This document shows positions 9,122-18,300 of a stretch of 64,000 nt of DNA, piece by piece. Position 1 is the stretch's first letter. Each line of letters opens with the position of its first letter. This DNA comes from CAVSVP01 sp963731125. Lineage in GTDB: Bacteria; Pseudomonadota; Gammaproteobacteria; Competibacterales; Competibacteraceae. The DNA is taken from positions 62,001 to 126,000 of the forward strand of contig CAVSVP010000004.1 of the NCBI GenBank assembly GCA_963731125.1. The letters run 5' to 3'. The notes below the pieces were generated by a model. That model was not told the origin of the DNA and did no database searches. It saw only the letters and a program-made list of their open reading frames with translations. Position numbers and translations under genes: made by a program.

Positions 9122-10965
9122 GTGAAGCGCGTTATGCAGTCGGTATCGATCTTGGCACCACCCACTGTGTCATGTCCTATGTAGACCTGGGGCAAAGCGC
9201 TGGTGATGACGTGTTGCAAGCCATTGTGCCGGTGCCCCAATTGACGGGACCGGGAGCAGTCGAGGAACTTCCGGTCTTACCCTCATTCTTGTATTTGCCG
9301 CATCCCGATGAAATGGCGTCCGGCGATTTACTGCTACCGTGGAGAACAACGCAGCCATCCTGTATTGTGGGTGAACTGGCTCGCAATCTGGGAAGTCGTA
9401 CTCCAATCCGGCTGGTCTCCAGTGCTAAGAGCTGGCTCTGCCATCCTGGCGTCGACCGTCGTGCTCCCATACTGCCGGTGGAAGCACCGGACGAGGTTGC
9501 TCAGGTATCGCCATTACAGGCGTCCATCCACTACCTGGAACATTTACGCCAGGCCTGGGATTATCAACATCCGGAGGCACCGTTGCTGGAACAGCAGGTG
9601 ACTATCACTGTGCCTGCCTCGTTTGACCCTGCCGCCCGGGAACTGACCGCTGAGGCGGCCGAGACCATGGGCTTCCAGCAGCTGACTTTGTTAGAGGAAC
9701 CGCAAGCCGCCCTGTATAGTTGGATTCAAGCCAGTGCGGGGCGCTGGCGCAAGCACGTTAAAGTGGGCGATGTGATTTTGGTGATAGATCTCGGTGGCGG
9801 TACGACGGATCTGTCTTTGATCGCGGTCACCGAACGGGACGGAGCCTTGGAGCTTAACCGTGTGGCGGTCGGCGATCATATTCTATTAGGCGGTGACAAT
9901 ATGGACCTGGCGCTAGCCCACGTGGTCAGAGCAAAGCTGGCAACTCAGGGTACTGCGCTGGATTTTTGGCAACTGCAGGCGCTTACTCACGGCTGCCGGA
10001 TCGCCAAAGAGACACTGCTTACCGATCCCAGCGTTGAGTCGATGCCGGTGGTGGTACCAAGCCGCAGTTCGAAACTGATTGGCGGTACCATTCGTACCGA
10101 GCTGACTCGAGAAGAAGTGACCGAAACATTGGTAGAAGGTTTCTTTCCCAGAGTGGATGTGGCGGCGCGCCCTGCCAGCCGGGCCCGCACCGCATTGACT
10201 AAGCTTGGTCTACCTTACGCGCAGGACGCGGGAATTACCCGCCATTTAGCGGCCTTCTTAGGACGCCAAACCCACGCTACGGAGGATCTGGCAGGATTTG
10301 CCGACTCGTCACCGGCCCATGTCAGCTTTTTGCATCCTACGGCGGTCTTGTTTAATGGCGGTGTTTTTAAGGCGGGCATTCTGGCAGAACGTACCCTTAA
10401 TATTCTCAATAGCTGGCTAGAAGCCGAGGGCGCACCCCCGGTGCGGCCACTGGAAGGCGTCAATTTGGATTTGGCCGTGGCGCGGGGTGCCGCTTACTAC
10501 GGATATGTGCGGCGCGGACGGGGAGTGCGCATCCGGGGCGGTACGGCGAAGGCCTACTATGTGGGTATTGAGAGTGCTATGCCGGCAGTACCGGGCATGG
10601 AGCCACCCGTCCAAGCGCTATGCATCGCCCCCTTCGGCATGGAGGAGGGGAGCTCAGCGGAATTACCTTCCCAGGAAGTGGGGCTGGTGATAGGCGAGCC
10701 GGTGCGGTTTCGATTTTTTGGCTCCTCGGTGCGTCGGGAAGACCAAGTGGGTACGGTACTGGAACACTGGACACCCGATGCGGTAGAAGAGCTTGAAGAG
10801 ATTGAAGCCAATCTTCCCGCCGCAGGGCGAACCCCTGGAGAGGTAGTGCCTGTCAGGCTGCATGCGGCGGTTACTGAGGTCGGCACGTTGCGCTTGGAGG
10901 CGGTACCCCGCACGGGTACGGAAACCTGGAAAGTGGAATTCGATGTCCGCGGCGAAGAACCGTGA
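9118..10965 (+). CDS. Hsp70-like protein (short type)
   Basis: A 615-residue protein of the Hsp70/actin ATPase superfamily. The N-terminal phosphate-1 loop reads VGIDLGTTHCV, and the phosphate-2 motif is VILVIDLGGGTTDLSLI (~residues 220-236). The adenosine region contains LFNGGVFKAG. The last ~130 residues resemble a reduced substrate-binding domain and lack the helical lid of DnaK. It overlaps DUF2760 by 4 nt. Such proteins are distinct from DnaK and HscA; no DnaJ or GrpE gene is nearby. It probably works with the larger Hsp70-like protein that follows after about 85 nt. Clients are unknown. Confidence 0.88.
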   Translation: MSEARYAVGIDLGTTHCVMSYVDLGQSAGDDVLQAIVPVPQLTGPGAVEELPVLPSFLYLPHPDEMASGDLLLPWRTTQPSCIVGELARNLGSRTPIRLVSSAKSWLCHPGVDRRAPILPVEAPDEVAQVSPLQASIHYLEHLRQAWDYQHPEAPLLEQQVTITVPASFDPAARELTAEAAETMGFQQLTLLEEPQAALYSWIQASAGRWRKHVKVGDVILVIDLGGGTTDLSLIAVTERDGALELNRVAVGDHILLGGDNMDLALAHVVRAKLATQGTALDFWQLQALTHGCRIAKETLLTDPSVESMPVVVPSRSSKLIGGTIRTELTREEVTETLVEGFFPRVDVAARPASRARTALTKLGLPYAQDAGITRHLAAFLGRQTHATEDLAGFADSSPAHVSFLHPTAVLFNGGVFKAGILAERTLNILNSWLEAEGAPPVRPLEGVNLDLAVARGAAYYGYVRRGRGVRIRGGTAKAYYVGIESAMPAVPGMEPPVQALCIAPFGMEEGSSAELPSQEVGLVIGEPVRFRFFGSSVRREDQVGTVLEHWTPDAVEELEEIEANLPAAGRTPGEVVPVRLHAAVTEVGTLRLEAVPRTGTETWKVEFDVRGEEP

Positions 10966-11050
10966 GCCCTATCACGCTCAGCCACTGCTATGCCGGCTTG
11001 CTTAGCGGTGTATGGTAACGTTATCCGGAGGTACGTAGAGGAGGGCGGCT

Positions 11051-13837
11051 ATCGCTAAAAAGACCCAGCCATCTCGTTATCTGGTGGGCATTGACTTGGG
11101 TACTACTCATACCGTCGTGGCCTATGCGGATACCGCCGCGAGCGCCAAACCCGCTATTCAGCTATTTGCCATCGACCAACTGATAGCGCCTGGTGAGGTG
11201 GCGATACGATCGTTGCTGCCGTCTCTGCGGTATCATCCAGCGCAGGGAGAAGTGTCTGAAGCGACCATTCGTTTACCCTGGAAAACCCATGATCCAGGTC
11301 AAGTGCCTAATGTTGTATTGGGAGAATTGGCCCGGGAATTGGGCACTAAGGTGCCGGGACGTTTAGTTGCAAGCGCTAAAAGTTGGCTATCCCACGGGGC
11401 GGTGGATCGTACTGCTCCTATTCTTCCATGGGGTGGTCCAGAGGACGTTCCTAAAGTGTCTCCCCTCGACGCCAGTGCCAGCTATTTGCGCCATGTCCGG
11501 GATGACTGGAACTGGCATTACCCCCAGTATCCGCTGGAACAACAGGATGTGGTTATTACCGTGCCGGCGTCTTTTGACGAGGCGGCGCGCAGCTTAACGG
11601 TGGAGGCTGCGCAGCTGGCGGGATTTCTCCGGGTTCGGTTGCTCGAAGAACCTCTAGCGGCCTGTTACGATTGGCTTTTCCGCCATCGTGAAAGCCTGGC
11701 GACGCTCTTTCAAGACATCCGACTGTTGTTGATATGCGATGTCGGCGGCGGTACCACTGACTTAACGCTGATTCAAACGACGCCAACCGAAGGCGGCCTT
11801 AAACTAAGCCGCATTGGCGTGGGAGATCATCTGATGTTGGGTGGGGATAATATGGATTTGGCCCTGGCGCATCACATAGAGCGACGTCTGGGCGGCGAAC
11901 GGCTAAGCGCAGCCGGCTTATCGCAACTCATCCAGCAATGCCGTCTTGCCAAGGAGCGCCTGCTAGCTCCAGACGCACCCGAGCACACCACAGTGACGGT
12001 GCTGGGGACGGGTGCCAAGCTGATTGGCGGCGCCCGTTCTGCAGAACTGAGTCGAGGCGAAGTGCGGACCCTAGTAGAAGATGGGTTTTTGCCAACGGTA
12101 GAGAGAAATGAACGTCTCCAAAGACGTCGCGCCGGTATTGTGGAATTTGGCCTATTTTATGCTGCCGACCCGGCGATAACCCGGCATGTGGCGGCTTTCT
12201 TGGCGTATCATGCGCAGGCTTCCCGGGAGGCTTTGGGTGATCGCGCACCGGCTGAGGGAGAGGTACCGGTACCCGATGCGGTACTGCTTAACGGCGGTGT
12301 CTTTCAAAGCGCTGCGCTGGCCCGCCGACTGTTGGGGTTACTGGACAGTTGGCGGGGAGCGCCGTTACGACAGCTCGACAATGCGGACCCAAACCTGGCT
12401 GTGGCCCGAGGCGCCGTGGCTTATGGCATGGCTTGGCGGGGTCAAGGTGTGCGGATCGGCGGCGGTTCTGCACGCAGTTATTTCCTGGTTGTGGAGGACG
12501 AACACAAACAACGGCAAGGGGTCTGCTTGCTGCCGCGGGGCATGGAGGAGGGGCAGGAAGTGCGGCTTACGGAGCGTATCTTTCGGCTGCGCTTGGGGGA
12601 GCCTGTGCGGTTCCATCTGGTGTCCTCTACCGGTGATACGTTTTATCGTCCCGGTGAAGTTGTCGGCCTTGACGAGGAAGCGTTAACGGTTTTACCCCCG
12701 ATTGCTACGGTGTTATCCGCCGGAGAGAAGACAGGAGAAATTCCGGTGCAATTGGTGGCAATGCAGACTGAAGTCGGTACTTTGGAGGTGCGTTGTGAGG
12801 CTGTAGACGATCGAACACGCCACTGGCAGTTGGCGTTTCAGTTGCGGGGCATGGAAACGACGGCAGTTGCCGCAACTAGCCATCCTCGTTTTGCCGAAGC
12901 CGCCGAATGGCTAGAGCGGTTTTATGGGTCTCGTTCCAAGGTGGTAGAACCGAAAGAGGTCAAAACACTACGCGCGCATCTGGAAAGGGTGTTGGGCAAA
13001 CGAGACGATTGGGATAGCGCTTTGTTGCGGCAGTTGTTCGATGTGTTATGGCAGGGAGTACGGCGCCGTCGGCGTTCAGCTGATCATGAACGGGTGTGGT
13101 TGAGTCTGGCGGGTTATTGCCTGCGGCCGGGTTTTGGTTATCCCCTGGATGATTGGCGCGTTCAACAGCTTTGGTCTGTCTATCCGCAGGAGGTGCAATA
13201 TGGCAATGAGACTCAGATTTGGTCCGAGTGGTGGACGCTGTGGCGCAGGGTTGCCGGTGGGTTAGAGGAAGCGGCCCAACTGCGGATTCTGGATGATATC
13301 GCTGCTGAGCTTAAACCCGCCTCTGGCAAAATGCAGCCCAAGAGCAAAGGTGTTAAGGGTACCAGGAAGGCAAGTTATGACGATATGGTGCGCTTAGTGG
13401 CATCTTTGGAACGGCTCCCCGCAAAGCGCAAAATTGAAGTGGGGCGTTGGCTGCTTAGCCGGTTGAGTGGCAAAGAGGAATCGCCACAAACTTGGTGGGC
13501 CATGGGAAGACTGGGTGCGCGGGCGCCGCTGTACGGTAGCGCACACAATGTAGTGCCGCGCACGCTTGCCACAGAGTGGCTTCAGCAGTTGCTAAAGCTA
13601 GACTGGAAGAAAGTGCAGCCGGCGGCTTTTGCAGCAACCCTGCTAGCGCGATGTAGCGGCGATCGCGAGCGGGATGTAGTGGAAGATCTACGCATTACGG
13701 TGGTGCAGCGGTTACGTACGGCAAAAGCTCCGGATTCCTGGGTACGGATGGTAGAAGAAGTGGTTGAGTTAGAGGAAGTCGATGAAAGGCGGGTATTTGG
13801 CGAAGCCTTACCGCCCGGTTTAAAGTTAATCCAATAA
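11051..13837 (+). CDS. Hsp70-like protein with C-terminal DUF3731-type region; start codon abnormal
   Basis: A ~928-residue Hsp70-like ATPase with VGIDLGTTHTVVAYAD at the N-terminus, LICDVGGGTTDLTLI as phosphate-2 and LLNGGVFQSAALA in the nucleotide domain. After residue ~600 comes a ~300-residue helical extension (FDVLWQGVRRRR, EIGRWLLSRL-like segments) matching the DUF3731 region of these long Hsp70s. The first ordinary start is GTG 11084, which would cut off part of the first strand and has no ribosome site. Eleven codons upstream, a GAGGAGG site is followed by ATC GCT AAA AAG, where relatives would have ATG GCT AAA AAG. An AUC start, a mutation or a base error are possible. Confidence 0.85.
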   Translation: MAKKTQPSRYLVGIDLGTTHTVVAYADTAASAKPAIQLFAIDQLIAPGEVAIRSLLPSLRYHPAQGEVSEATIRLPWKTHDPGQVPNVVLGELARELGTKVPGRLVASAKSWLSHGAVDRTAPILPWGGPEDVPKVSPLDASASYLRHVRDDWNWHYPQYPLEQQDVVITVPASFDEAARSLTVEAAQLAGFLRVRLLEEPLAACYDWLFRHRESLATLFQDIRLLLICDVGGGTTDLTLIQTTPTEGGLKLSRIGVGDHLMLGGDNMDLALAHHIERRLGGERLSAAGLSQLIQQCRLAKERLLAPDAPEHTTVTVLGTGAKLIGGARSAELSRGEVRTLVEDGFLPTVERNERLQRRRAGIVEFGLFYAADPAITRHVAAFLAYHAQASREALGDRAPAEGEVPVPDAVLLNGGVFQSAALARRLLGLLDSWRGAPLRQLDNADPNLAVARGAVAYGMAWRGQGVRIGGGSARSYFLVVEDEHKQRQGVCLLPRGMEEGQEVRLTERIFRLRLGEPVRFHLVSSTGDTFYRPGEVVGLDEEALTVLPPIATVLSAGEKTGEIPVQLVAMQTEVGTLEVRCEAVDDRTRHWQLAFQLRGMETTAVAATSHPRFAEAAEWLERFYGSRSKVVEPKEVKTLRAHLERVLGKRDDWDSALLRQLFDVLWQGVRRRRRSADHERVWLSLAGYCLRPGFGYPLDDWRVQQLWSVYPQEVQYGNETQIWSEWWTLWRRVAGGLEEAAQLRILDDIAAELKPASGKMQPKSKGVKGTRKASYDDMVRLVASLERLPAKRKIEVGRWLLSRLSGKEESPQTWWAMGRLGARAPLYGSAHNVVPRTLATEWLQQLLKLDWKKVQPAAFAATLLARCSGDRERDVVEDLRITVVQRLRTAKAPDSWVRMVEEVVELEEVDERRVFGEALPPGLKLIQ

Positions 13838-13903
13838 GATTATTGTTTTTCAAGGATAACCATGATGTTGCAAGATGACATCCTCTACCCCCATAGGGGT
13901 ATC

Positions 13904-14080
13904 TTAGAGATGGATGACGCGCGGATCTCTTTTTTGATATTCCCGCACGGCTTTTTGTAGTCCTTCCTCGAACTGACGGATTTCCAACTCTCGTTCCACT
14001 TTGACGATGAGAATGCGTAGCTCATCTGTATCCATATTGCTTAAATCGATATGCGTTCGCCGCTGTGATGATGCAAGCAT
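13904..14080 (-). CDS. 58-residue hypothetical protein in hairpin-flanked segment
   Basis: An ORF too short for usual gene callers: ATG at 14080, six bases after an AGGAG site, stop at 13904. The product begins MLASSQRRTHIDLSNMDTDE and continues with an amphipathic, highly charged helix (VKVERELEIRQFEEGLQKA, then VREYQKRDPR). Composition and the well-placed ribosome site suggest a real protein, but no family was recognised. Just beyond its stop is a hairpin (TACCCC-CATA-GGGGTA, 13886-13901), and a related hairpin lies just upstream of its ribosome site near 14104-14116. The segment may therefore be a small mobile or repeated unit. Confidence 0.55.
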   Translation of the reverse strand: MLASSQRRTHIDLSNMDTDELRILIVKVERELEIRQFEEGLQKAVREYQKRDPRVIHL

Positions 14081-14721
14081 TGATGACTCCTAGATCTTAT
14101 GAGTATCCCCTGGGTATCTTAGAAATGCCCCGATTGATTCGGGCGTAAAACTACTCTGCGGGTTAGTCATGACTGATTAACCCGATAGAGTTAGCAACTG
14201 GAATTGCCAAATACCCTTATTACAGTTCTAATAATGACTTAGGCTACTGCTTTTTAATGCATTTATGGGTGAAAACAGTACTAGAATGTTAATCCTTTGG
14301 CAGAAATAGCATTATGTTGTTTTTGGGTCCGGATCACCGCGGATCTTTGACAACCGCGCCTTTGCTTAAGACTAGGTGGTGAATGCCGGTTTTGCAAAAC
14401 CATTTCCATGCCTACCGTAACTTTTCGAATTCATTATAAGGCTTGGTTTAATAATAATCATTTTCTTAGGCCTTAACGGTATTAAAGCCAAAAATGGCTG
14501 GTGTCAACTCATTAATTATTGCTTTCTATTATTGCTTTGTCTAGCGCTTACAAAGACCTTTAAATGCATTGATAAGTTTCTGCCCTTTTCCGTATGACTT
14601 TATTGAGAAAGCGGCTAGCGAATCTTTACATGGGCCATGCAGTGAATTTCTAATGCCTGCAGATGTCGATAAGAGTTGGTGCTTGTCATCTGGGTAATAA
14701 TCTTCATCCTTGGAGATATTA
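14081..14721. other. 640-nt gap with inverted repeats, no gene seen
   Basis: No reading frame with a plausible start and protein-like composition was found. It holds several short inverted repeats: a five-bp stem near 14130-14143 (CCCGA/TCGGG), and a perfect seven-bp stem CGGGTTA/TAACCCG at 14159-14184 whose loop contains the palindrome AGTCATGACT. The rest is A+T-rich compared with neighbours. It may contain the promoter of the downstream lipoprotein gene or a small RNA, but neither could be shown. Confidence 0.4.
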
Positions 14722-15276
14722 ATGAGGAGAGCAGCGCTAGTTGTTCTGCTAATCTTTTTGGTGGGATGCCAAAATTTCGTAGAGCGCGATGAGAATTCAC
14801 CTTTTTATATGGTGCCCAGCGGTTCTAGATTGTTGCTGCACTACGATATGGTGATTCCTCCGTACAAATTAACAACGTATATTCAGAACGGAAGGATGGT
14901 GTATGCGCCGAATCAATACTATCCCTTCTGTAGGTTTGAGCTGCGCCAGGTCAAAGAAACTCCCCAACGGGTTGCGCCTGATACATTCGAGATTTACCAA
15001 ACGAGTCGGCAGACCGGGGTATTCGCGGCTGTGAGTTCTTTGCAGCAGTTTGCCGGCCTGACGTTTGGGAATTCAGGCGACGGTAAGCCAAGTCCCATTG
15101 TTTACGCTACCCGAATGGATCTGCGCTCTCCCCAGCAGCCTGAGGTGTTTCGGCTCACCTGCGGACATCTCCAGGATCCGAATCTTGCAGCCAGGCATTT
15201 GTCGATCAACCAAATTCGTGAAGCGTTGGGCAACGTTTTTACTCTGCAATTGCCTTCCGAGAAAAACCGTAGTTGA
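14722..15276 (+). CDS. Putative outer-membrane lipoprotein, unknown function
   Basis: A 184-residue protein from ATG 14722, seven bases after TGGAG; an in-frame TTG at 14710 is less likely. It has a basic N-terminus, a hydrophobic core and a lipobox LVGC at about residues 14-17, so it is predicted to be a lipoprotein; the residue after Cys is Gln, consistent with outer-membrane sorting. The mature part is mainly polar with an internal 'DMVIPPYKLTTYIQNG' segment and several aromatic residues, possibly a beta-sandwich. No family was recognised. It stands alone, convergent with the large glycosyltransferase gene. Confidence 0.7.
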   Translation: MRRAALVVLLIFLVGCQNFVERDENSPFYMVPSGSRLLLHYDMVIPPYKLTTYIQNGRMVYAPNQYYPFCRFELRQVKETPQRVAPDTFEIYQTSRQTGVFAAVSSLQQFAGLTFGNSGDGKPSPIVYATRMDLRSPQQPEVFRLTCGHLQDPNLAARHLSINQIREALGNVFTLQLPSEKNRS

Positions 15277-15376
15277 TGATGTCGCTAAGTGTTTTTCATT
15301 AGAAGGCATCTATTTAACTGTTTTATGGAGCCACGATGCCGGACCCTATATCGGGAAAAGTGACTAAAGTCTTTGC

Positions 15377-18300
15377 CTAATTTAAGAGGCGGCCGTTGGG
15401 AAGTCTGTTCAGGTGCTGGACCACAATTCGCTCCAGGGTCTTCTCATAGGAGGTTCGTTCGAAGCTATGTGACTTTCTTATAGCCCGTTCAGCCATTGCC
15501 CAAAATTTTTCTGATTTCTCCTCAAACAGCTCAATACAGCGTTGAGTCTTTTCGCTAAGCTCCTGTATATTGTTGAAGAGAAAGCCGGTCACACCTTCCT
15601 CGACGGTTTCTGCTTGCCCGCCGCCATTGATCACCACCGGCACACAGCCGTAACCCATCGCTTCCACAGTGGTAATTCCGAAGTGTTCGTAGCGGTCTGG
15701 ATACAGTCGGAGGTCTTCTTCAAGTCCAGTGGCATGCCAATAGATGGCTGCTTTGCGGTACAAAGCCTGAAGTTTTTCGAAAGCCAGATTCTCAAAGACG
15801 TTAATTGAATAGCCGGCGGCGGCTTGTTTTACTGCCTGGAAATAGGCCATGTGCTCTGGGCTGACGTTGCCCACCAGTACAAGCCGCCAATTGCGATATC
15901 GCGAACTTTGGTACTGCAGGGCTATGAAAGCTTTAACGAGCTCCAATTGTTTCTTGCAATGGCCATCGTTGAAGAACCGCCCGACGTTGAGAATGATTCT
16001 TTCTTTATTGTCAAAGGTGGTTTCGCCCTCGGGCAGAGACACCGAGGGATAGAGTACTTCTCCAGATACACCCCAATAATGTCGAGTCCATTCCAACGTG
16101 TAATGTGAATTGCACAGAAAGTTTGTATAGCTGTGAATAAACTCCTTGTTTTCCTTCGAGCGTCCCGATAGGTTATACGGAAAACTGACTACATAGAAAG
16201 AGACAGGGCAGTGGCATTTAAGATCTGAGCCGAATGTGGAGTTAATGAAAAGTGAGTATTCCTGGGTGATTTTGGGGTTGTGATGAATCTCCAGCGCCGT
16301 CACCAACCGTTTTCGACATCCCTTAAGGTTTAAATTAAATTTGCTTTCGATATCAACAATACTGAACTCATTCTCGCTTATTAAATCGACCAAGCCGTAG
16401 CGCTGCAGCCTCTGGGCCATAACTCCAGCGTGATGTTCGGCGCCACCGAGCGTATACCAGAAATTGTTATAGATGCCGATTGTGGGAAAAAACCGTTCCC
16501 TGTTGTAGAAACTGCCTTGCCGGATGGCTGGCAGGAGTCGGTTCCAGTCGGCGAAGATCTGTGGAATCAGAACAGCAAATTCCTTTTCTATTTGGGATAC
16601 GGATTCCTTTGTATAATAGTTTCTCAGGTGATTGAGGTGCAGTTGTGCCTTGCGGTACTCGCTCTTCCAAAACTGCTCGGAAAAGTGCAAAGCGTAGAAC
16701 AACACTCTGTTTCTGTTGACATGGAATCGGAAAAAGGCCGAATTTTCCTTCGACGTGGATGCGTGCTTGTGGTAGATGACGCTCCTCGGATAATAAATAA
16801 GTTCAAATCCCGACTGCCGGATCCTTAGGGAAAGGTCCGTGTCTTCGAAGTAGGCGAAAAGTTGATCGGCGAAAATGGATCTTCCCGCTAGTGCTTCGGG
16901 CCTCACCAGCATCGCACAACCGCATAGTGCGTCCACCTTTTCTACTCTGTCAAATTGCCCCGCGTCCAGTTCGCCGAAACCCCGGTCGAATACGTCGCCG
17001 TTGGTGGTAACCGTGGAGGCAGCGTTATTGATGACGAAAGCGGCGGCTCCAGCTGCCGCAGAAAGATCGACCGATGCCTGTTTCCAGGCTTGCGAGGCGA
17101 CTTCCAGACTGGCAAGTAGCGGGCCGTCCTTTACGTACACTTTGACATTGACGTTTTTTTCACCAATCGCTCGCAGATTTAGATCCATTGAATGTTGGCC
17201 TTGACAAACCGGAAAGAGCAATTCTCCCCATTTTTCAATGATCCTGACACGCCGTACGTTGTCATCCTTTTCCACTGAGAAGCCTGATTTATAGAAGATC
17301 TTAGGGTAGACGCGAGCAGATTCCTCGAGAGTGCTTACGTCCATCTCGATGTTGCCGAATTCCCCGTACATGCCATCAAGCCTAATCTGCAGCAGCAGAA
17401 ACTTTTTCCAGAAAAGGATTTTTGGTCCGACAATTCCGGCATTGGGGTATTTAGTCATACAACCCACTAACCGCTCTAAGCAATCAGTTTCTATTTCTGT
17501 GTCATTGTTTAAAAGACAGTACAGATTCCCGGTAGCAACTTCGGAAGCGATGTTATTTCCGGCGGCAAAACCAAGGTTTTGCTGCAACGAAATGACTCGA
17601 ACTTCGGGATAGTGCAGTTTCATCCATTCAACCGAATTATCCTGCGAACAGTTGTCTACGATAATGACTTCAAAATTTCTGTAAGTTTGCAGGCGCAGTG
17701 AATCCAACAGATTTAGAAGATGTGCCTGGCCGTTGTAATTCACAATCAATACGCTGACTTTAGGCTGCGGCTCCAGTTTCGGCAGACCATCTAAGACTGA
17801 GTGGGATCGGAGAATGGGCGAATATAATTCTGCTAATGCTGGGGTTGTCCTTCCCACCATGCGCTGATAATAATCCACCACGCCTCTGGCAGTGCCAGGC
17901 TTTTTGAAAAACGTAATATAGGCGTTCCTGACGCGCTCCCGGTTGATTAACCGGCCGATCTTGACGGGATGACGCAGCATTAGAAAAAGCAGGTTTGTGG
18001 CCGGAGTCAGATTCGGAGTGTGTTTAATGCCAGGCTCAAATAAAAGGTCGTAGCCCTTACGGGCCGGCCAGGTAATCAGTCGCCCTAGCTTGTAGCTCAG
18101 CGAAGCTTGTACCGCCGTAAGGTCGTTTTCCAGATTGACTACTTCTGTCTCTCGCTGCCAGACAATTTGCCGTATATCTTCTTCAGTTTTTTGAGCGAAT
18201 TTTTCCTGCGCGTCACCCAGTTGCCGAATCGTAAATCTGAGTTCGGCGATTTCAAGGTCTTTATTCTGTTTGAGCTTCTCGTAACTTAACGATAAGTCAT

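Noticed and set aside
10417..12690. Several antisense and alternative-frame ORFs of 60-166 codons within the Hsp70 genes
   Set aside because: They are shadows caused by codon composition of the real genes; no start sites or domains.
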